Positions 1-11,002 of a stretch of DNA of 64,000 bases are shown in pieces. Under the pieces are notes generated by a model. That model did no database searches, was not told where the DNA came from, and saw nothing but the letters and a program-made list of their open reading frames with translations. The position numbers and the translations under genes were made by a program. Every line of letters begins with the position of its first letter. Within the stretch, counting starts at the first letter, position 1. Source of the DNA: Cryptomeria japonica (lineage: Eukaryota > Streptophyta > Pinopsida > Cupressales > Cupressaceae); NCBI RefSeq assembly GCF_030272615.1, contig NC_081411.1:833023136-833087135 (forward strand), in the 5' to 3' direction.

Positions 1-1
1 A

Positions 2-330
2 TATAGAGTCACCGGGCTACAAGAGCTAGAATTGTTGGATGAAAGGCATCTCAAGGCATTAAATCATCTCTGGGTATATCAAAATCGCCTATGCCTGAGC
101 TACAACAAGAAGGTCAAAACCCGAGAATTTGAAGTTGGTGATCTTGTCCTTATGGAAAATTAGAAAAATCTTCAAGAAAGAGAAAAGAAAGGCAATTTTG
201 AGCCTAATTGGCTTGGACCTTATGTAATCACATCAAAGTATGGATCAGGGGCATATCAGTTGGCTACTCTCGAAGGAGATCCCTTGGATGAGCCTATGAA
301 CATCATGCACCTGAAGAGATTTTATGCCTA
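2..330 (+). pseudogene. Ty3/gypsy integrase C-terminal end (Tat-like), partial
   Basis: This is the last ~109 codons of a retrotransposon pol polyprotein. The frame opens with RVTGLQELELLDERHL and runs through the basic segment YNKKVKTREFEVGDLVL. It then reaches the GPY/F-type module (NFEPNWLGPYVITSKYGSGA) and ends with the usual MNIMHLKRFYA before TAG at 328-330. This tail normally binds DNA and helps integrate element cDNA. The catalytic core lies upstream of the window. An in-frame TAG at 161-163 breaks it, so it is a relic. The related minus-strand integrase tail near 43.3 kb has the same architecture, which supports a Tat-like assignment. Confidence 0.85.
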
Positions 331-2402
331 GTCCTAAGAAGGTCGCCAATTGTTCAAAAATAAAAAAATACAAAAAAATACAAAAAAATCAAGAAAAATA
401 CCCCCAAAAAAAAGCAAAAAGTAAAAAAATCAATTTGTCCATTGGTGAAAACCACTTTGTGGCACTATGGGTAAGTACCTTGGTGAAAACCTATTTACAA
501 GCATCAAGTTAAATAATCTTTGATCCACCATCTATCAAGCCAGACTCTATCTCTCCTACCCACCCGCCACATATCCATGTTTGCCACTGCATAAACCTTC
601 TACCATGGCCTCCATTACCCTATTTGTTGTCGGTTGTCCCCTTCATTCCCACAAGAATACTATCCCCTGATACACTAAGCCACACTCCACAGAATGATCA
701 CCCATATGATGATGAGTCTTTGCCTGAATCATGAATAAGGATCAACCCATTAAACTGAGCTTTCATCCCATCAGACTGAGCTTCCATCCCAATAAATTGA
801 GCTTAATTCCCAGTCCCGAGCTTAAACTTCTTCTTGACTTGTGCATTATTCAAATGCTCATCCACATGTACTCCTTCAAATTTCAGCAGTCAATCGTCAT
901 CTTTGCATACAGATGTCCATGTCTTCTACTCTATGGCTTGTTCATATCCATTAGTCACTTATGCCCATCGGGATGCATCCTTCCCCTATCTGACATTATA
1001 TCAACAAATCCTAAGTCCTACTCTTAGCAAGAGATGTCAGTTGGCCTGGTGCATTTTGTTTGCATGATTTGGTTTGTTTTCTTTGATTTGCATCACTTTG
1101 TCCTATGACTATTCCTACCCATGGTTGCCAAGATCAATCTATATCTTGGTATGTTGTGGAAAGGGGCATACTGGGGCATGCTTTTGTGGTATGGTGTGTT
1201 TGAAGTTTTTCCTTGTATGAAACGACAACCTTGCATTAGTGTTTATCAATACTTTCATGATTGTGTGCAAGGGATACCTATTTATCTGAGAGTTAGTCAA
1301 CACCTTGGGTTTTTCATGACATCCTAGTTCCTATAATTAGTGGAGTAGACTACCCTTGGAAATATTAAACTAGGTTGTCTCTCCATATTTTATGCACAAC
1401 AAATCTCCCTATCTATCTCATATCATTGCATTTTTCTAATCATTTATCCCTTTCACATTTTGGAGAGCTCAATTTATTAACCACACCCCCCCATGTTCTT
1501 CTATCCTACCTAAGGTCATTGTATTATGATTGGTATATTCTCAAACAAATTCTACATTGTCCATATGGGTGCATTACTCATTTTTATCTGGTGTATTAAT
1601 ATTTTGTGTGTTACACATCATTTAGCTTGCATGACAAATTTTGATACATTATTCATTTTATTTTGTGTGTTGCACATCATTTAGGTTGCATGTCAAATTT
1701 TGTTGCATTATTCATTTTTATTTTGTCTGGTGTGTCCATCACTTAGTTTGCATTTCAAATTTTGTTGCACTATTCATTTTTATTATGATTATCTGTTATG
1801 GTGTACATATTCATTATAGATTAATCTATTTAATCAAATTATGCATTCTCAAATTTTAAGTCCACTATAAAAAAAGCAATTAGGCATCATAAGTCTTCAA
1901 AATCATCACAAAATCCAAAAATAATATAATATCATGCATCATGTAACAAAATATATACACATCATAAAAATCCAAAAACAAACCCATCCACATAACACAT
2001 AAGCATCCATCCTGCATCCATCAAAGCTGTCAGTAACATCTCATAAACATATGCATATATAAGTACCCATCCTGCATCACAAATAGGTCATCACAACACA
2101 TGGATAATCATCATCAATGCATCACATCATCAAACAATAAACAATGTCTGTAATAAAGTACATGCATATATCAACACCACCAAAAATCATATATCATATA
2201 TATGTCTCTAAAAAATGAGTAACAATCATAGTACAATGGCTGCCTCGAAGGGTCAAAATATAATGTCACATGGAGACTAGCTCTCGCCTCCTGTCTCTCC
2301 AACCCCCTCCTCATCCCCTTCTCCTCTAGATGGCTCTACTCCCCCTATCCTCAATGGCCTCATACCTATCAATCCCCCTGTCTATTGGCTCTAAGTTGGG
2401 TG
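331..2402 (+). other. Non-coding spacer between pol and antisense ORF
   Basis: About 2 kb of A-rich then T-rich sequence follows the pol stop. Short ORFs occur but none shows a recognisable domain. It holds the ~60-bp tandem repeat listed separately and, from about 1860 to 2170, an AT-rich stretch full of ATCAT/CATCA words. Long untranslated spacers beside extra ORFs are usual in Tat-type elements. Confidence 0.6.
1568..1795 (+). repeat. ~60-bp tandem repeat, about 3.5 units
   Basis: The block CATCATTTAG-TTGCAT-CAAATTTTG-TACATTATTCATTTT recurs with anchors near 1617, 1676 and 1737, a period of 59-61 bases. Units differ by a few substitutions. It lies in the retroelement spacer and has no coding sense. 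Confidence 0.75.
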
Positions 2403-4425
2403 CTAGCTATGGGTCTTGTGGGAACATACACTCTCTGTGTACGATGCTTCCCTTTGCTCTGCTGGGACAACTCCATGGTATAACCCTCTATAGTATGCAA
2501 CCTCTTGCCCTACCCTATCTACCCTCTCACGCTGCTGCATCATATCTGAGTACATCTGACCCAGTCCTGTGGGGACTAACATCTGTTGCGCTGTGTCTCT
2601 CTCTCCCCGTAGGTGAGTCACATCTACCTCTACCTTCTAAACCCTGACATGCAGACTCTCTAGCTCCTCATCCTGCTGCTGCAGTGTGCTCTGCAACTCC
2701 TCAATGGTGGTCCCTATCCTCGCCTCCTCCAACATCCTCTCTGCCTCATCCCCCTCCCTCTACAGATCCTCTACCTTCTTTTGAGCCATCTATAGGCTCT
2801 CTATGAAATCATCAATCTCTCTTTGTAGTCTCCCCACCTCCACCTGCAGACTGTCCTCCCTCATCGTCTCCACCTGCAGCTCATCCTCTAGCGAGTACAT
2901 TCTTGCCCTAGTGACATTTCACTGCTACACAATCTTATCAAAATCATCCGAAGACACCCTATCACCACCCTCCACACCAACATCCTATGCCTGCACATAA
3001 GGGATATCCATGGCCACTACCTCATCTCCTCCCCCCTCTCCCTCCCCTGCCACCTAGCCTATAGTTGTTGCTGCCACCTGTACCTATGTTGGAATAGCTA
3101 CCTACGACCCTCTCCCTCATACTACTCCTCTCCTCTACCTCATGACACCCCTACCTCCTCTTGCCACAACCCTATCCCCAGGAGAATCCTCCTCCCCTCC
3201 AACTATCTCATCCATATTCAACTGCACCTCGTCATCCTCCAACACCCCTGTAATAGTCAATCACACTGGTAGGTGCGCCTCCCACTAGCTCTTGTACCCT
3301 CATGTAGTACCTGGATCCTCCCTTACACCCCTCCGCTCATCCCAGACTAGGTAGGCTGCTATCTGAAAACTAGTCCTCCCCTCCAACAGACTCACAATTT
3401 GCACCCGCAAGCATACCTCTTGTGTAATCCGTGGGTATAATGGTATATCACCCACTATATCTTGTATCTCTCCAAATAGTCGGGCCACCCTATATGGTGC
3501 ATAATACTCCATAATATAGACCAACCTACTAAAAAGCCACATCTCCACACCTGCCCAATGCAACTGCTAGTCTCCCCTCCACTGCTCGCTATCCAAAAAT
3601 GGTCTCTAGGTAAACTGCATCAACTCAAAAAAAATGTGATGCCAAAATCATAGAGCCCCTATTTGGGTATAGTGTAATAGACCCCTGTATCGATCTATAT
3701 AAGGTTGTCATGGTTGTTTGTCTTATACCCTAAGTGACCAAGTAATTGCAATGTGCTCCCATGCCAATATGTGAAGCAAGGTAACCCCTACCGATAGACT
3801 TGCATAATCTCTGTACACAACTAGATGCATGTCGTAATATAGCTATGTGAGCATCGTTGCTCCCCATGCATACTCTGCACAATCGTGTACCATATAGTAC
3901 ACGCACCTGCTCCACCCAATGGGAAATCCATGTCCTCCTAGGTTAGGCATCACTCGTCCACTAAGAAATCCACAGATCATGAGCACCAAATGAGGGATAT
4001 GCCAGATCTCCATCGCTCTCCCCAGATGCATCCATGTCCTATCCATCATCGACAATGCATCCCACTCGCAAACCCCCTGTAGATAGAAGTCTGCTGTGTC
4101 TAGCTTGTACTCAGTAATCACGCTACGAATGGGGATCTTCAATATCCTCCACACATCCAACAATGTCACAGTGGCCTCTCCTAGCGACAGATGGAAGGTA
4201 TAGGTCCTGCTATCCCACCTCTCCACTAGCACAATCATCATCGTTGTATGCACTCTGATCCTCGACCATCAGCTGATAAAATCCAATCCGATAGCACTTA
4301 GAATCTCTAACTCATCTATAGATAACTGCCTATACAATCTCATCATTGCCAACCGGTGCTCTCTTAATCCGAGTGGTCCTAAATCTATCTACATTCAAGC
4401 AAACCACTTCATTAACCCTTCTCAT
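2403..4425 (-). pseudogene. Antisense ORF with plant mobile domain (PMD) plus coiled coil
   Basis: Read on the minus strand from about 4343, QLSIDELEILSAIGLDFIS leads to LVERWDSRTYTFHLSLGEAT and VTLLDVWRILKIPIRSV. This is the plant mobile domain signature (helical start, VERW, TFHL, GE.T.TL.DV, L.IP). The domain continues through GWSRCVYYMVHDCAEYAWGA, a frameshift near 3850 and a WEHIAIT segment to VEYYAPYRVARLFG-like sequence at 3300-3563. Further on, a low-complexity linker leads to a predicted coiled coil (about 2800-2403) rich in E, Q and R. At least three stops and two frameshifts make it inactive. The domain occurs both in host silencing-related proteins (MAIN/MAIL family) and in transposons. 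Here the position, between pol and the 3' LTR in antisense, marks it as an element's extra ORF. Confidence 0.8.
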
Positions 4426-5260
4426 TCTTCCTATGTCTACTCTATCCTATGCCTGAAGCACCCAAGCTCCCCACTAAGACAGTTTTTGCACTTTTACTTG
4501 TCAAATTCTTTATTTTTCACCTTCCCTGGCACTCGCGTTGATTCATCTAGCGCATGAGCCAAAACCATGGTGCTCGCACTATGCCATAGTCGAGCGCGCT
4601 AATGCCCTTTCCCTACCCCTTGACCTATATGCTAACCTTGATTAGCACACGCTTGCACCATGCACATCTATCCCACCCCAAACCCCCTTTCGACCCCAAA
4701 TCCCTGTGTGCACTGACACTATTCACCAACACGCGCTAACCTAGGGGCACGCACGCTGAAACAATGATCAAAGCATTTGCCCCGCTAGAATTTTGGCCTA
4801 ATTCTAGCCTCCAAATTCTACCCTAAATCTACCAAATCATAAGGTGGGCCCAAGGGACTATAACTGGCTAGTCTCGCATGCTGGCGTACTCTCTCTGCGT
4901 GATGCTCGTGTGTTGGAATGTGGTCCATCTCTCCTTCTTCTCTCTAGGCTCTGATTTTCTCCAATAGCTATGCATGACAATGACCCTTCATTGGGCCCTA
5001 TGTGGCTTATATGGCCCCCCCTAGCAGGCCCGCTCCTTTGTCTCTCCCCTTCTTCTATTGCGCATTCATCCATTATTCTTTTATTTCACATTTGTTCATT
5101 ATTTTCTCTCTATTTCTTTCTTTCTTCTTTTCGATATTTTTTCACAATTTTTTTCAAAAAATCCAAAAAATTCTCAAGGGGGCATTCACCGCCCGTGCTT
5201 TACGCCAGGGCATCCTCTTTCTTCTATCTTTTACCCATCACCAATTTTTGCTACTTCGTC
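4426..5260. other. Spacer between antisense ORF and polypurine tract
   Basis: About 830 bases, relatively GC-rich and C-rich on the plus strand at 4500-4800, then pyrimidine-rich at 5040-5200. No domain is seen in any frame. The antisense ORF's promoter would lie here, but no convincing TATA box is visible. Confidence 0.5.
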
Positions 5261-5274
5261 AAAGAGGGGAAAAA
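5261..5274 (+). promoter_or_regulatory. Polypurine tract of the Tat-like element
   Basis: AAAGAGGGGAAAAA lies immediately before TGTAGACAC. This is the standard primer site for plus-strand cDNA synthesis and it fixes the LTR start at 5275. Confidence 0.85.
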
Positions 5275-6077
5275 TGTAGACACTTAAATTAATTATTTTA
5301 ATTAATTTAAACCTCCTACATAATTAATTAATTTAATTGTGTTAATCTTTATTCTTCTCAATATTAATTAAATTTAATCTAATTAATATTGTCACTATAG
5401 TCTAGTGATTGATTTATTTAATAAATCAATTTTCCCTTTCTTCCTCTAAAGTACTCAAAAATTAATTCTTCTTAATCCCCCTTTTAATTAATTAATTAAT
5501 CTAGGCGATTCTTACAAATCACTTTGTCCTAATCCATCATTAGTCTTAATCAATTCTTCTAGAAACTCCCTCAATCTTTCTTAGCATTATTCTTCACCTT
5601 TTAATTCCCCCCACTCGTTGTCTCTCCTAGTCAAATTCTTCTACAAATCCCATTTGCTCCTAATCTTCACCTAATTCTTCTAAATAGTCCCCCTAATCCC
5701 TCATTAGTGCCTAATCTCCATGATTAGACACAAAAGTCAACCATAACCATTTATGGCTAAATCCTCTTTGTCCCCCTTCTCACCTTCCACCTTAAATGCC
5801 CCCTTTTTGGGTGAATGTGAGATTTTCAAAATCTCACATTCTCCCATGCTTCTCATCTTCCCAAGGAATTTTAAAATTCCTTTTCCCTTTTCCAATACCA
5901 ATGCACACAATATCTTGTGAATTTTTAATTCCTTGTGCATCCCCCAAGGAAATTTTAATTCCTTTTATTCCTCCTAGGTGCATTGGGAACTCTTCCCCAT
6001 GTACCTTGAGGAGGGTGGAGACAAGAAATGCCTGTATGGCAAATCTCTTGGTCTCCAACCCCCTTGTCATTTCATTG

Positions 6078-6215
6078 TGTTGGCAGTGGGCTAGTGTCCC
6101 TCGTGGAGATTTGCGACATGGTTTAACAGCCTCCTATGGATTCTATAAGTCTAGTGGTTGTATCAGGCATTGACAAGTCGGTCTTTTGGTGCAATGACAA
6201 CCCTAGCTTGTAACA
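6078..6215 (+). repeat. TRIM 5' LTR
   Basis: 138 bp, TG...CA ends, about 91% identical by eye to the copy at 6284-6419. Confidence 0.9.
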
Positions 6216-6217
6216 AG

Positions 6218-6229
6218 TGGTATCAGAGC
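6218..6229 (+). promoter_or_regulatory. TRIM primer binding site
   Basis: TGGTATCAGAGC is complementary to the 3' end of plant initiator-Met tRNA, spaced two bases from the LTR end. Confidence 0.9.
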
Positions 6230-6272
6230 TTGGTCACAAGTTCGAATCACACAGGCAGCGACAAGTGACTCT

Positions 6273-6283
6273 GGGAGGGGGAT
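6273..6283 (+). promoter_or_regulatory. TRIM polypurine tract
   Basis: GGGAGGGGGAT lies directly against the TGTTGGCA start of the second LTR. Confidence 0.85.
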
Positions 6284-6419
6284 TGTTGGCAATGGGCCAG
6301 CGTCCCTCGTGGAGATTCGCGACATGGTTTAACAACCTCCTGTAGATTCTATGTCTAGTGGTTGTATCAGGCATTGAGAGGTCGATCTTTTGGTACAATG
6401 ACAACCCTAGCTTGTAACA
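6284..6419 (+). repeat. TRIM 3' LTR
   Basis: 136 bp, TG...CA ends, followed by the second CATTG target copy. Confidence 0.9.
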
Positions 6420-6510
6420 CATTGTCCATTGATCCATGTGATCTCTTCCTTTCAATCCTAGCCCTCCATTGCTTTTCAATCTTGGCTGTCCATTTTCCTC
6501 CATCCAACTC

Positions 6511-6517
6511 TATAAAT
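6511..6517 (+). promoter_or_regulatory. LTR TATA box
   Basis: TATAAAT preceded by CCAACTC and followed by GGGGTCTCC, the common core promoter layout of plant gypsy LTRs. RNA start is expected about 30 bases downstream. Confidence 0.55.
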
Positions 6518-6820
6518 TGGGGTCTCCATCCCCTTATTTGACATCTCGAATCTAAGTAATCTTATGCTGCTAGTTTGAGGTTATCCATCCATCAATAGAA
6601 TCCACATCATAGCCATATTTACATCCATAATCCATCTTTGAGCACTTATCCTTCATCCATAACTATCCCTTGTTCTGCAATTTGGAGAGCCACCCACATT
6701 CCAATATTGGACCAATAAAAACAAGTCAAGGAGGGGTGCATTCTTGGATTCAACACGAGTCCAAATGGGAGGAACAAGAGAGACTTCTCACTTAAAAAGT
6801 ATAATAGTGTTGGTTTTATG

Positions 6821-7188
6821 CATTTTATTTGGTTTCTCATATCGTTTGAGTTTAAGTTAACCTACTAACCTTGCATGGTGTTTTCCCTTGGTTGAAATAG
6901 CAATCCCAAGTGGTGAACTAAAACATTCGACTACCACTGGACTATTTACTTCAAAGCCTTCTTCTAATAAACAAGAAATATGAGGTTATTTCTTCTTTAG
7001 ATTACCTTCTTCAGTATCCATCTTTAAATTTGCAGCAATCTCGTAGGAAAGTACAAAATTAGAACAACGTACCTCCGAGTGTGAATTTCAAAGATGGATT
7101 CTATATGAATCACATACTACAAAATCTTATATATTACCAGAGTATCTTGGGTTGTCCATTTCAGCACTTAGCTCTGCCACAAGGTTCA
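6821..7188. other. Unassigned junction between two gypsy fragments
   Basis: The plus-strand LTR must end and the minus-strand element begin somewhere here. On the minus strand 6880-7000 can be read as a weak coding-like segment (VNSPVVVECFSSPLGIAIST), but stops and shifts leave this undecided. Confidence 0.4.
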
Positions 7189-8755
7189 TCATTCTTTGCA
7201 CTTCATCTTTTGCAATGACTTGAATATAACCTTGACCTTCAACTTAGAAGGCTTGGGGATTCTCGTCTTCTTGCACGAAATCAACTCCATTAATTTCTTG
7301 GATGGGATCAACAAAAGTAGAGAAATCAACATTAGGCATTTTATCTTTAAATTCATAAACCTTAGAAAATTGAGAATATGAGACTTCTCCTGAAAGTCCA
7401 TTTGAATGTATAAAATCAAATTGGTGGAAACACTCCCCGATTTCCCATTGTTGGATTTGTATAGGTATATCAACATGTGACTTTCTTTTGGAAGTATGCT
7501 CTTGATCAACTTGACCTTCACCACCCTCAACCTCATCATCAACATTTTGCTACAACAAATGGTTAGTTGCATACAACAAATCAATTTCATCAACATTCAT
7601 TGCATTGGCTGGTTTATTTTCATGGTCAAGGTAAATCTGATTTAGGCATTCATCAAGGAATTTCTGATTTAGATTCATCTCTTTGTTTGTGTTAAAATCT
7701 TGATCCACCAACTCATCATTGGAATACAATATCATCCAACCTCATCAAGGAATATGTCGTCTTCCTTCTCATCATTGTAATTCCACTTATTTGAATCATC
7801 TTGGCCTTGGAATTCAAGTGAAAAACTTTTGTTATCACCATCTACGTAGTTGATTTCAAACTTATTACTCTTATCAACACAAATGTAGTTATCATTCACT
7901 TTTTCAATTTCACAATCTTTTGCAAGATCAGTCCCATTACTCACAAAATTAATACATATATCAACGTTGTCGCTTTCAAAACTAGTGGGACTTTCATTCC
8001 TTACTCCAATCATATCAAGATTAATCATCAACTCAGCTTTTTTATTCAACAAATCTGAACACCAATGAATATTGTTTTTTACATGGTGAATTTAATTCAA
8101 CATCTCTCTCATGTTCATTGATAAAGGAAGGCATAAACACCACCCTACCAGCTTCATCTATACTTGTCATAAGTTCTCCATCATGCTAGCTTTGATCAAG
8201 AAAATTGCCTTTATGAGTGAATGGTTGTGAATCCTCTTGTGCCTTAAGTGGTAGGAGTTTTTCTATCAACTCATTTGTCGACTCGAGGTCCCAATGATCT
8301 TCCAGGGAAGTGAATATATCCTCAAGTTTAATCATGTGTTTCAAATATCTATCCAATCTCTCAAGGAAAACACAGCAATTAATCTCATAATGTTTGTTTG
8401 TGTAGTGTATTCTACATCCATCTACCCATGCAAAATCCCCCAAAGACTTAGAGACACCCAAATCTCTCAACCTTTCATCCAAATGTTTATGCGCAGGTGT
8501 AGTATCCAACCATAAGCCATAATTTTGCACACCTTCATCATGCGGTTGATCATCATGGAATTCACCTTGACAATGCATATGAAACCTTCCACTTGTTGAT
8601 TCTTCATTATGGAAGTGTTGGGGCAATGTTGTGGAAACTTCAACTTCTCCCAAATCTCTGCCAAAAGTGGTTGTTGAATCACCTCCAAATCTGATTTTCT
8701 GTTTGTAATCAGAATTTGCAGCCACTACTTCTTTATTTTCAAACAACCGGTTCAT
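7189..8755 (-). pseudogene. Post-gag coding region of minus-strand gypsy element, unrecognised
   Basis: A chain of minus-strand reading segments (8755-8186, 8052-7732, 7735-7550, 7596-7189) follows gag. The encoded sequence is acidic and asparagine-rich, with no protease, reverse transcriptase or zinc-knuckle motif that I can see. One part (GDFAWVDGCRIHYTNKHYEI) looks like folded protein. It is probably the C-terminal part of an unusually long gag, or a gag-associated ORF, as in Athila-type elements. Frame changes near 8110 and 7735 show decay. The downstream pol is missing because the plus-strand element's LTR abuts at about 6.8-7.1 kb. Confidence 0.55.
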
Positions 8756-8784
8756 GTGGCATGACTAATCATTGACTTTTGTAG

Positions 8785-9637
8785 CTACAACTTCATTATA
8801 ATCTGTTGTTCTTCTTCCCGAATCATGACCAAATAAAGAAGTTGCAGCCATACAAACTTCATTAGTAGAGTAGCATTTTCATTCATATTTGAGAGTTGTA
8901 TTTGTTTATTACAACTAGGCTGATCTATCGTGTTATTTGAAGTCATAGTAGACAGATTTGGGGCATTGTAGCTTTTGAATGCTTGTTGTTGGATAGGTGT
9001 GGTGTATGCACGAGCACAAGTTTGTACACATGAACAACCTCCTAACACAATTTCATTAAAATGGTAAAAAATATTATTCACAATGTCATACCCAGATTGT
9101 GCTAAGATTAAGGCTATTCCAAGTGTATGATGTACATCATTGACTTCACCAAAACTTTTAATCTTTTTTGCAAACATAGTACCAATGCCACAAAAGTAAT
9201 GACCTTTCAAAAATCTTGCATCTATTACTCTACTTGTAAATTGAACTCTTTGATACATAAGCAAGAATCTATGATTGAATTGAGAAATTGATTCACCAAA
9301 TACTCTTTTCACATTTACAAATTGAATTAGTGCATCTTCCAATCTTGTGAAAGGATCGAACCGACTTAAGAAAAGGAATTCAAATTCATTCCATGAACAA
9401 ATCAAGCTAGGAGAAAGACTTGCATACCATTGTGATGCCGATCCTTGAAGAGTTTGAACAAACAAATTGCAAATAACATCCTCCGGTGTGCTTCGAAGAA
9501 AGACTACTTGATGTTTGAAAATATTGACATGGTTTGAAGCACTTTGTCCATTTTTCAGGAAAGAACATAGGAAGCCCATTATGCACATGATGAAGAATTG
9601 TATGAACAATCTTGGGTATGCACAATGGGCTACCCAT
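8785..9637 (-). pseudogene. gag: Ty3/gypsy gag (capsid) remnant
   Basis: The minus-strand frame contains a plant retrotransposon gag domain. Key stretches are SASNHVNIFKHQVVFL, LFVQTLQGSASQWYASL, SWNEFEFLFLSRF, and VKRVFGESISQFNHRF. These match the helices of the Ty3/gypsy capsid family (W..L, SW..F...FL.RF, GES...F..RF). The protein would form the virus-like particle that packages element RNA. A frameshift near 9560 separates the N-terminus (9637-9540) from the rest. No zinc knuckle is seen before the frame ends at 8785. The primer site and LTR follow immediately upstream, at 9701 and 9728, as expected for gag. Confidence 0.82.
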
Positions 9638-9700
9638 TTGAGTTCAACTTTTCCAAGGTCTAACTCACTCTAAATTAAGCAAATAATTTAGAAATCATTA

Positions 9701-9724
9701 CATGGCCATCCTTCTAGTGCCAAT
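9701..9724 (-). promoter_or_regulatory. Putative primer binding site of minus-strand gypsy element
   Basis: On the minus strand ATTGGCACTAGAAGGATGGC lies 3-4 bases after an LTR ending ...CTCGTCAACA. TTGGC-type primer sites are usual in Athila/Tat relatives. I cannot name the tRNA. Confidence 0.55.
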
Positions 9725-9727
9725 TTC

Positions 9728-11002
9728 TGTTGACGAGTGTTTTGACACACTCACCAACAGTCAGGTAGTTTATGTTAATACTCACCACCTCTCCTAAAAA
9801 GAAATCAATCTCGAAAGACTAATTACTCCAAGGTCTCTATAGTCGGGTCACGAAGGTGTTAGGTCACTTAGTAGCTGATGCGATCGTACCTATTAAGGGG
9901 CCTGCTGGTTGAAACAAAACAAACAAAATCCTTTTTTTTGTATTTTCTGATTTTCACCTTCTCAAAAATAAACAACAAAAGATAGATCAGGGGAACAAGG
10001 AAATAACAATGAAATTGATGCAATAACAACTGAATGATCCACACGGTTAGAATTTTGTAATCGAAATATTATCAATTCCACTAAATCAACATTCAAATGA
10101 CGAACTCCAAAAAATATATAAACTCAGACAACTTACACACCAACAAAAATGAACATCACCCAACCGATAATCGCCCTATCAATTTAATCCTCATATACCA
10201 TTTACATGTGCAATATGATTCATAAAATAATAAACCATCCAAAAGAACTAGTTGTTGATTCAGACAATATAAGTTACTAGATCATGAAGAAAACAAACAT
10301 ATACAACACACAAGTAGATCAAACAATCCACAAGCTGCTTTTTGTATTAAACTTCAAAGAGTATCACAAAATCTTCTAAACTTATAAAAAATCTACAAAA
10401 AATCTCTAATGGAATCTCTAAAATGGACCTCAAATCATAAATTCACGGACCTGTACAATGACATAAATACTCCAATTTATAGGGTTTTTTCCCTACATCC
10501 TAAGGAAGGTATCATGCCTAAATTAAGGATTACAAAAAACATGGAGTCACACTTGATATGCAAGTCTCTTCCTTTGAACTCTAGTTAAGTACCACTAAAT
10601 TGGTACTCAAGGTTTACTTCCAAAATGATGCTCTGGAAGCAAGTATTTCGTAACATGCATAAATCTCACCTAAAAAGGAAGTGTGAGTTACAATGTCGGT
10701 TGAAGGCCTAGTTGTAGTAGTGGTGATGGTAATCCAGCATGCAAAAATATCATTACAAAATGATGGGAGCCACAATTGACATGCAAGTCGCTGCTTGTGA
10801 GCTCCACTTAATTGTTACAAAACTAGCACTCACCACTGACTTCCGTGACGCTGCTCTAGAGGTAGGTATTTTGTAACATGCAAAAATAATGCCCAAAAAG
10901 AAAGTGTGACATCTAGTATCAATTGAAGCTATAGTAGTTGTGGTGGTGGCACTGCTTCAACATGCATTTTGCTTTTTCTAACTGCATGTTTGTCCTTTAT
11001 TC
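9728..11002 (-). repeat. 5' LTR of minus-strand gypsy element, promoter-distal part
   Basis: On the plus strand it starts TGTTGACGAG at 9728, beside the primer site. A minus-strand TATAAATTGGAG box lies at about 10,467-10,478, so ~740 bp to its left are transcribed leader. To its right are repeated U3-like blocks. The LTR is cut at 11,002 by the 11,003-20,379 element and resumes at 20,385. Confidence 0.6.
10534..10972 (-). repeat. Two diverged ~225-bp tandem units inside LTR
   Basis: 10,534-10,756 and 10,757-10,972 align end to end (shared blocks TGCAAGTC.CT.C, TTGTAACATGCA, AAGTGTGA, GTTGAAG-C-TAGT-GTAGT). The spacing of the shared AACATGCA block is 225 bases. Two further partial copies of the GGTATTTCGTAACATGCAA block follow at about 20,596-20,616 and 21,208-21,229, across the inserted element. 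Confidence 0.75.

Larger units (their letters stand above)
6078..6419 (+). mobile_element. Complete TRIM (miniature LTR retrotransposon), 342 bp
   Basis: Two direct repeats (6078-6215, 138 bp; 6284-6419, 136 bp), each TGTTGGCA...TTGTAACA, flank only 68 internal bases. Those 68 bases hold a primer binding site TGGTATCAGAGC (initiator-Met tRNA type) two bases after the first LTR and a polypurine tract GGGAGGGGGAT just before the second. A perfect 5-bp duplication CATTG flanks the unit (6073-6077 and 6420-6424). The LTRs differ by roughly a dozen substitutions, mostly transitions, and one 2-base gap, so the insertion is not recent. No coding capacity; it must have moved with proteins from another element. 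It is near the lower size limit known for TRIMs. Confidence 0.93.
1..6820 (+). mobile_element. Tat-like Ty3/gypsy element, 3' part
   Basis: The order read on the plus strand is integrase C-terminus, stop, long spacer, antisense plant-mobile-domain ORF, polypurine tract, then an AT-rich LTR starting TGTAGACAC. That is the 3' end of a Ty3/gypsy element of the Tat type, a group known to carry extra ORFs downstream of pol. The 5' part lies outside the window. The right end is not resolved: a TGCA at about 6817-6820 is a plausible LTR terminus, but there is no second LTR to compare. A TRIM element sits inside the LTR. Confidence 0.75.
5275..6820 (+). repeat. 3' LTR of the Tat-like element (interrupted by a TRIM)
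   Basis: Starts TGTAGACAC right after the polypurine tract and continues as AT-rich TTAATTAATTT sequence, a style shared with the minus-strand Tat LTR at 40.2-40.85 kb. It has a TATA box at 6511 followed by a pyrimidine-rich leader. The TRIM at 6078-6419 splits it, so the native LTR would be roughly 1.2 kb. The 3' boundary is estimated only. Confidence 0.7.

Noticed and set aside
2330-2647. Plus-strand 105-codon frame opposite the antisense ORF
   Set aside because: It is the shadow of the coiled-coil coding strand; its composition follows the minus-strand codons.
4970-5292. Overlapping plus-strand frames before the LTR
   Set aside because: Pyrimidine-rich low-complexity DNA running into the polypurine tract; no domain and three overlapping frames equally open.
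6218-6229. TGGTATCAGAGC read at first as the primer site of the large 5275 LTR
   Set aside because: The second 136-bp repeat, purine tract and CATTG duplications show it belongs to the small TRIM nested in that LTR.
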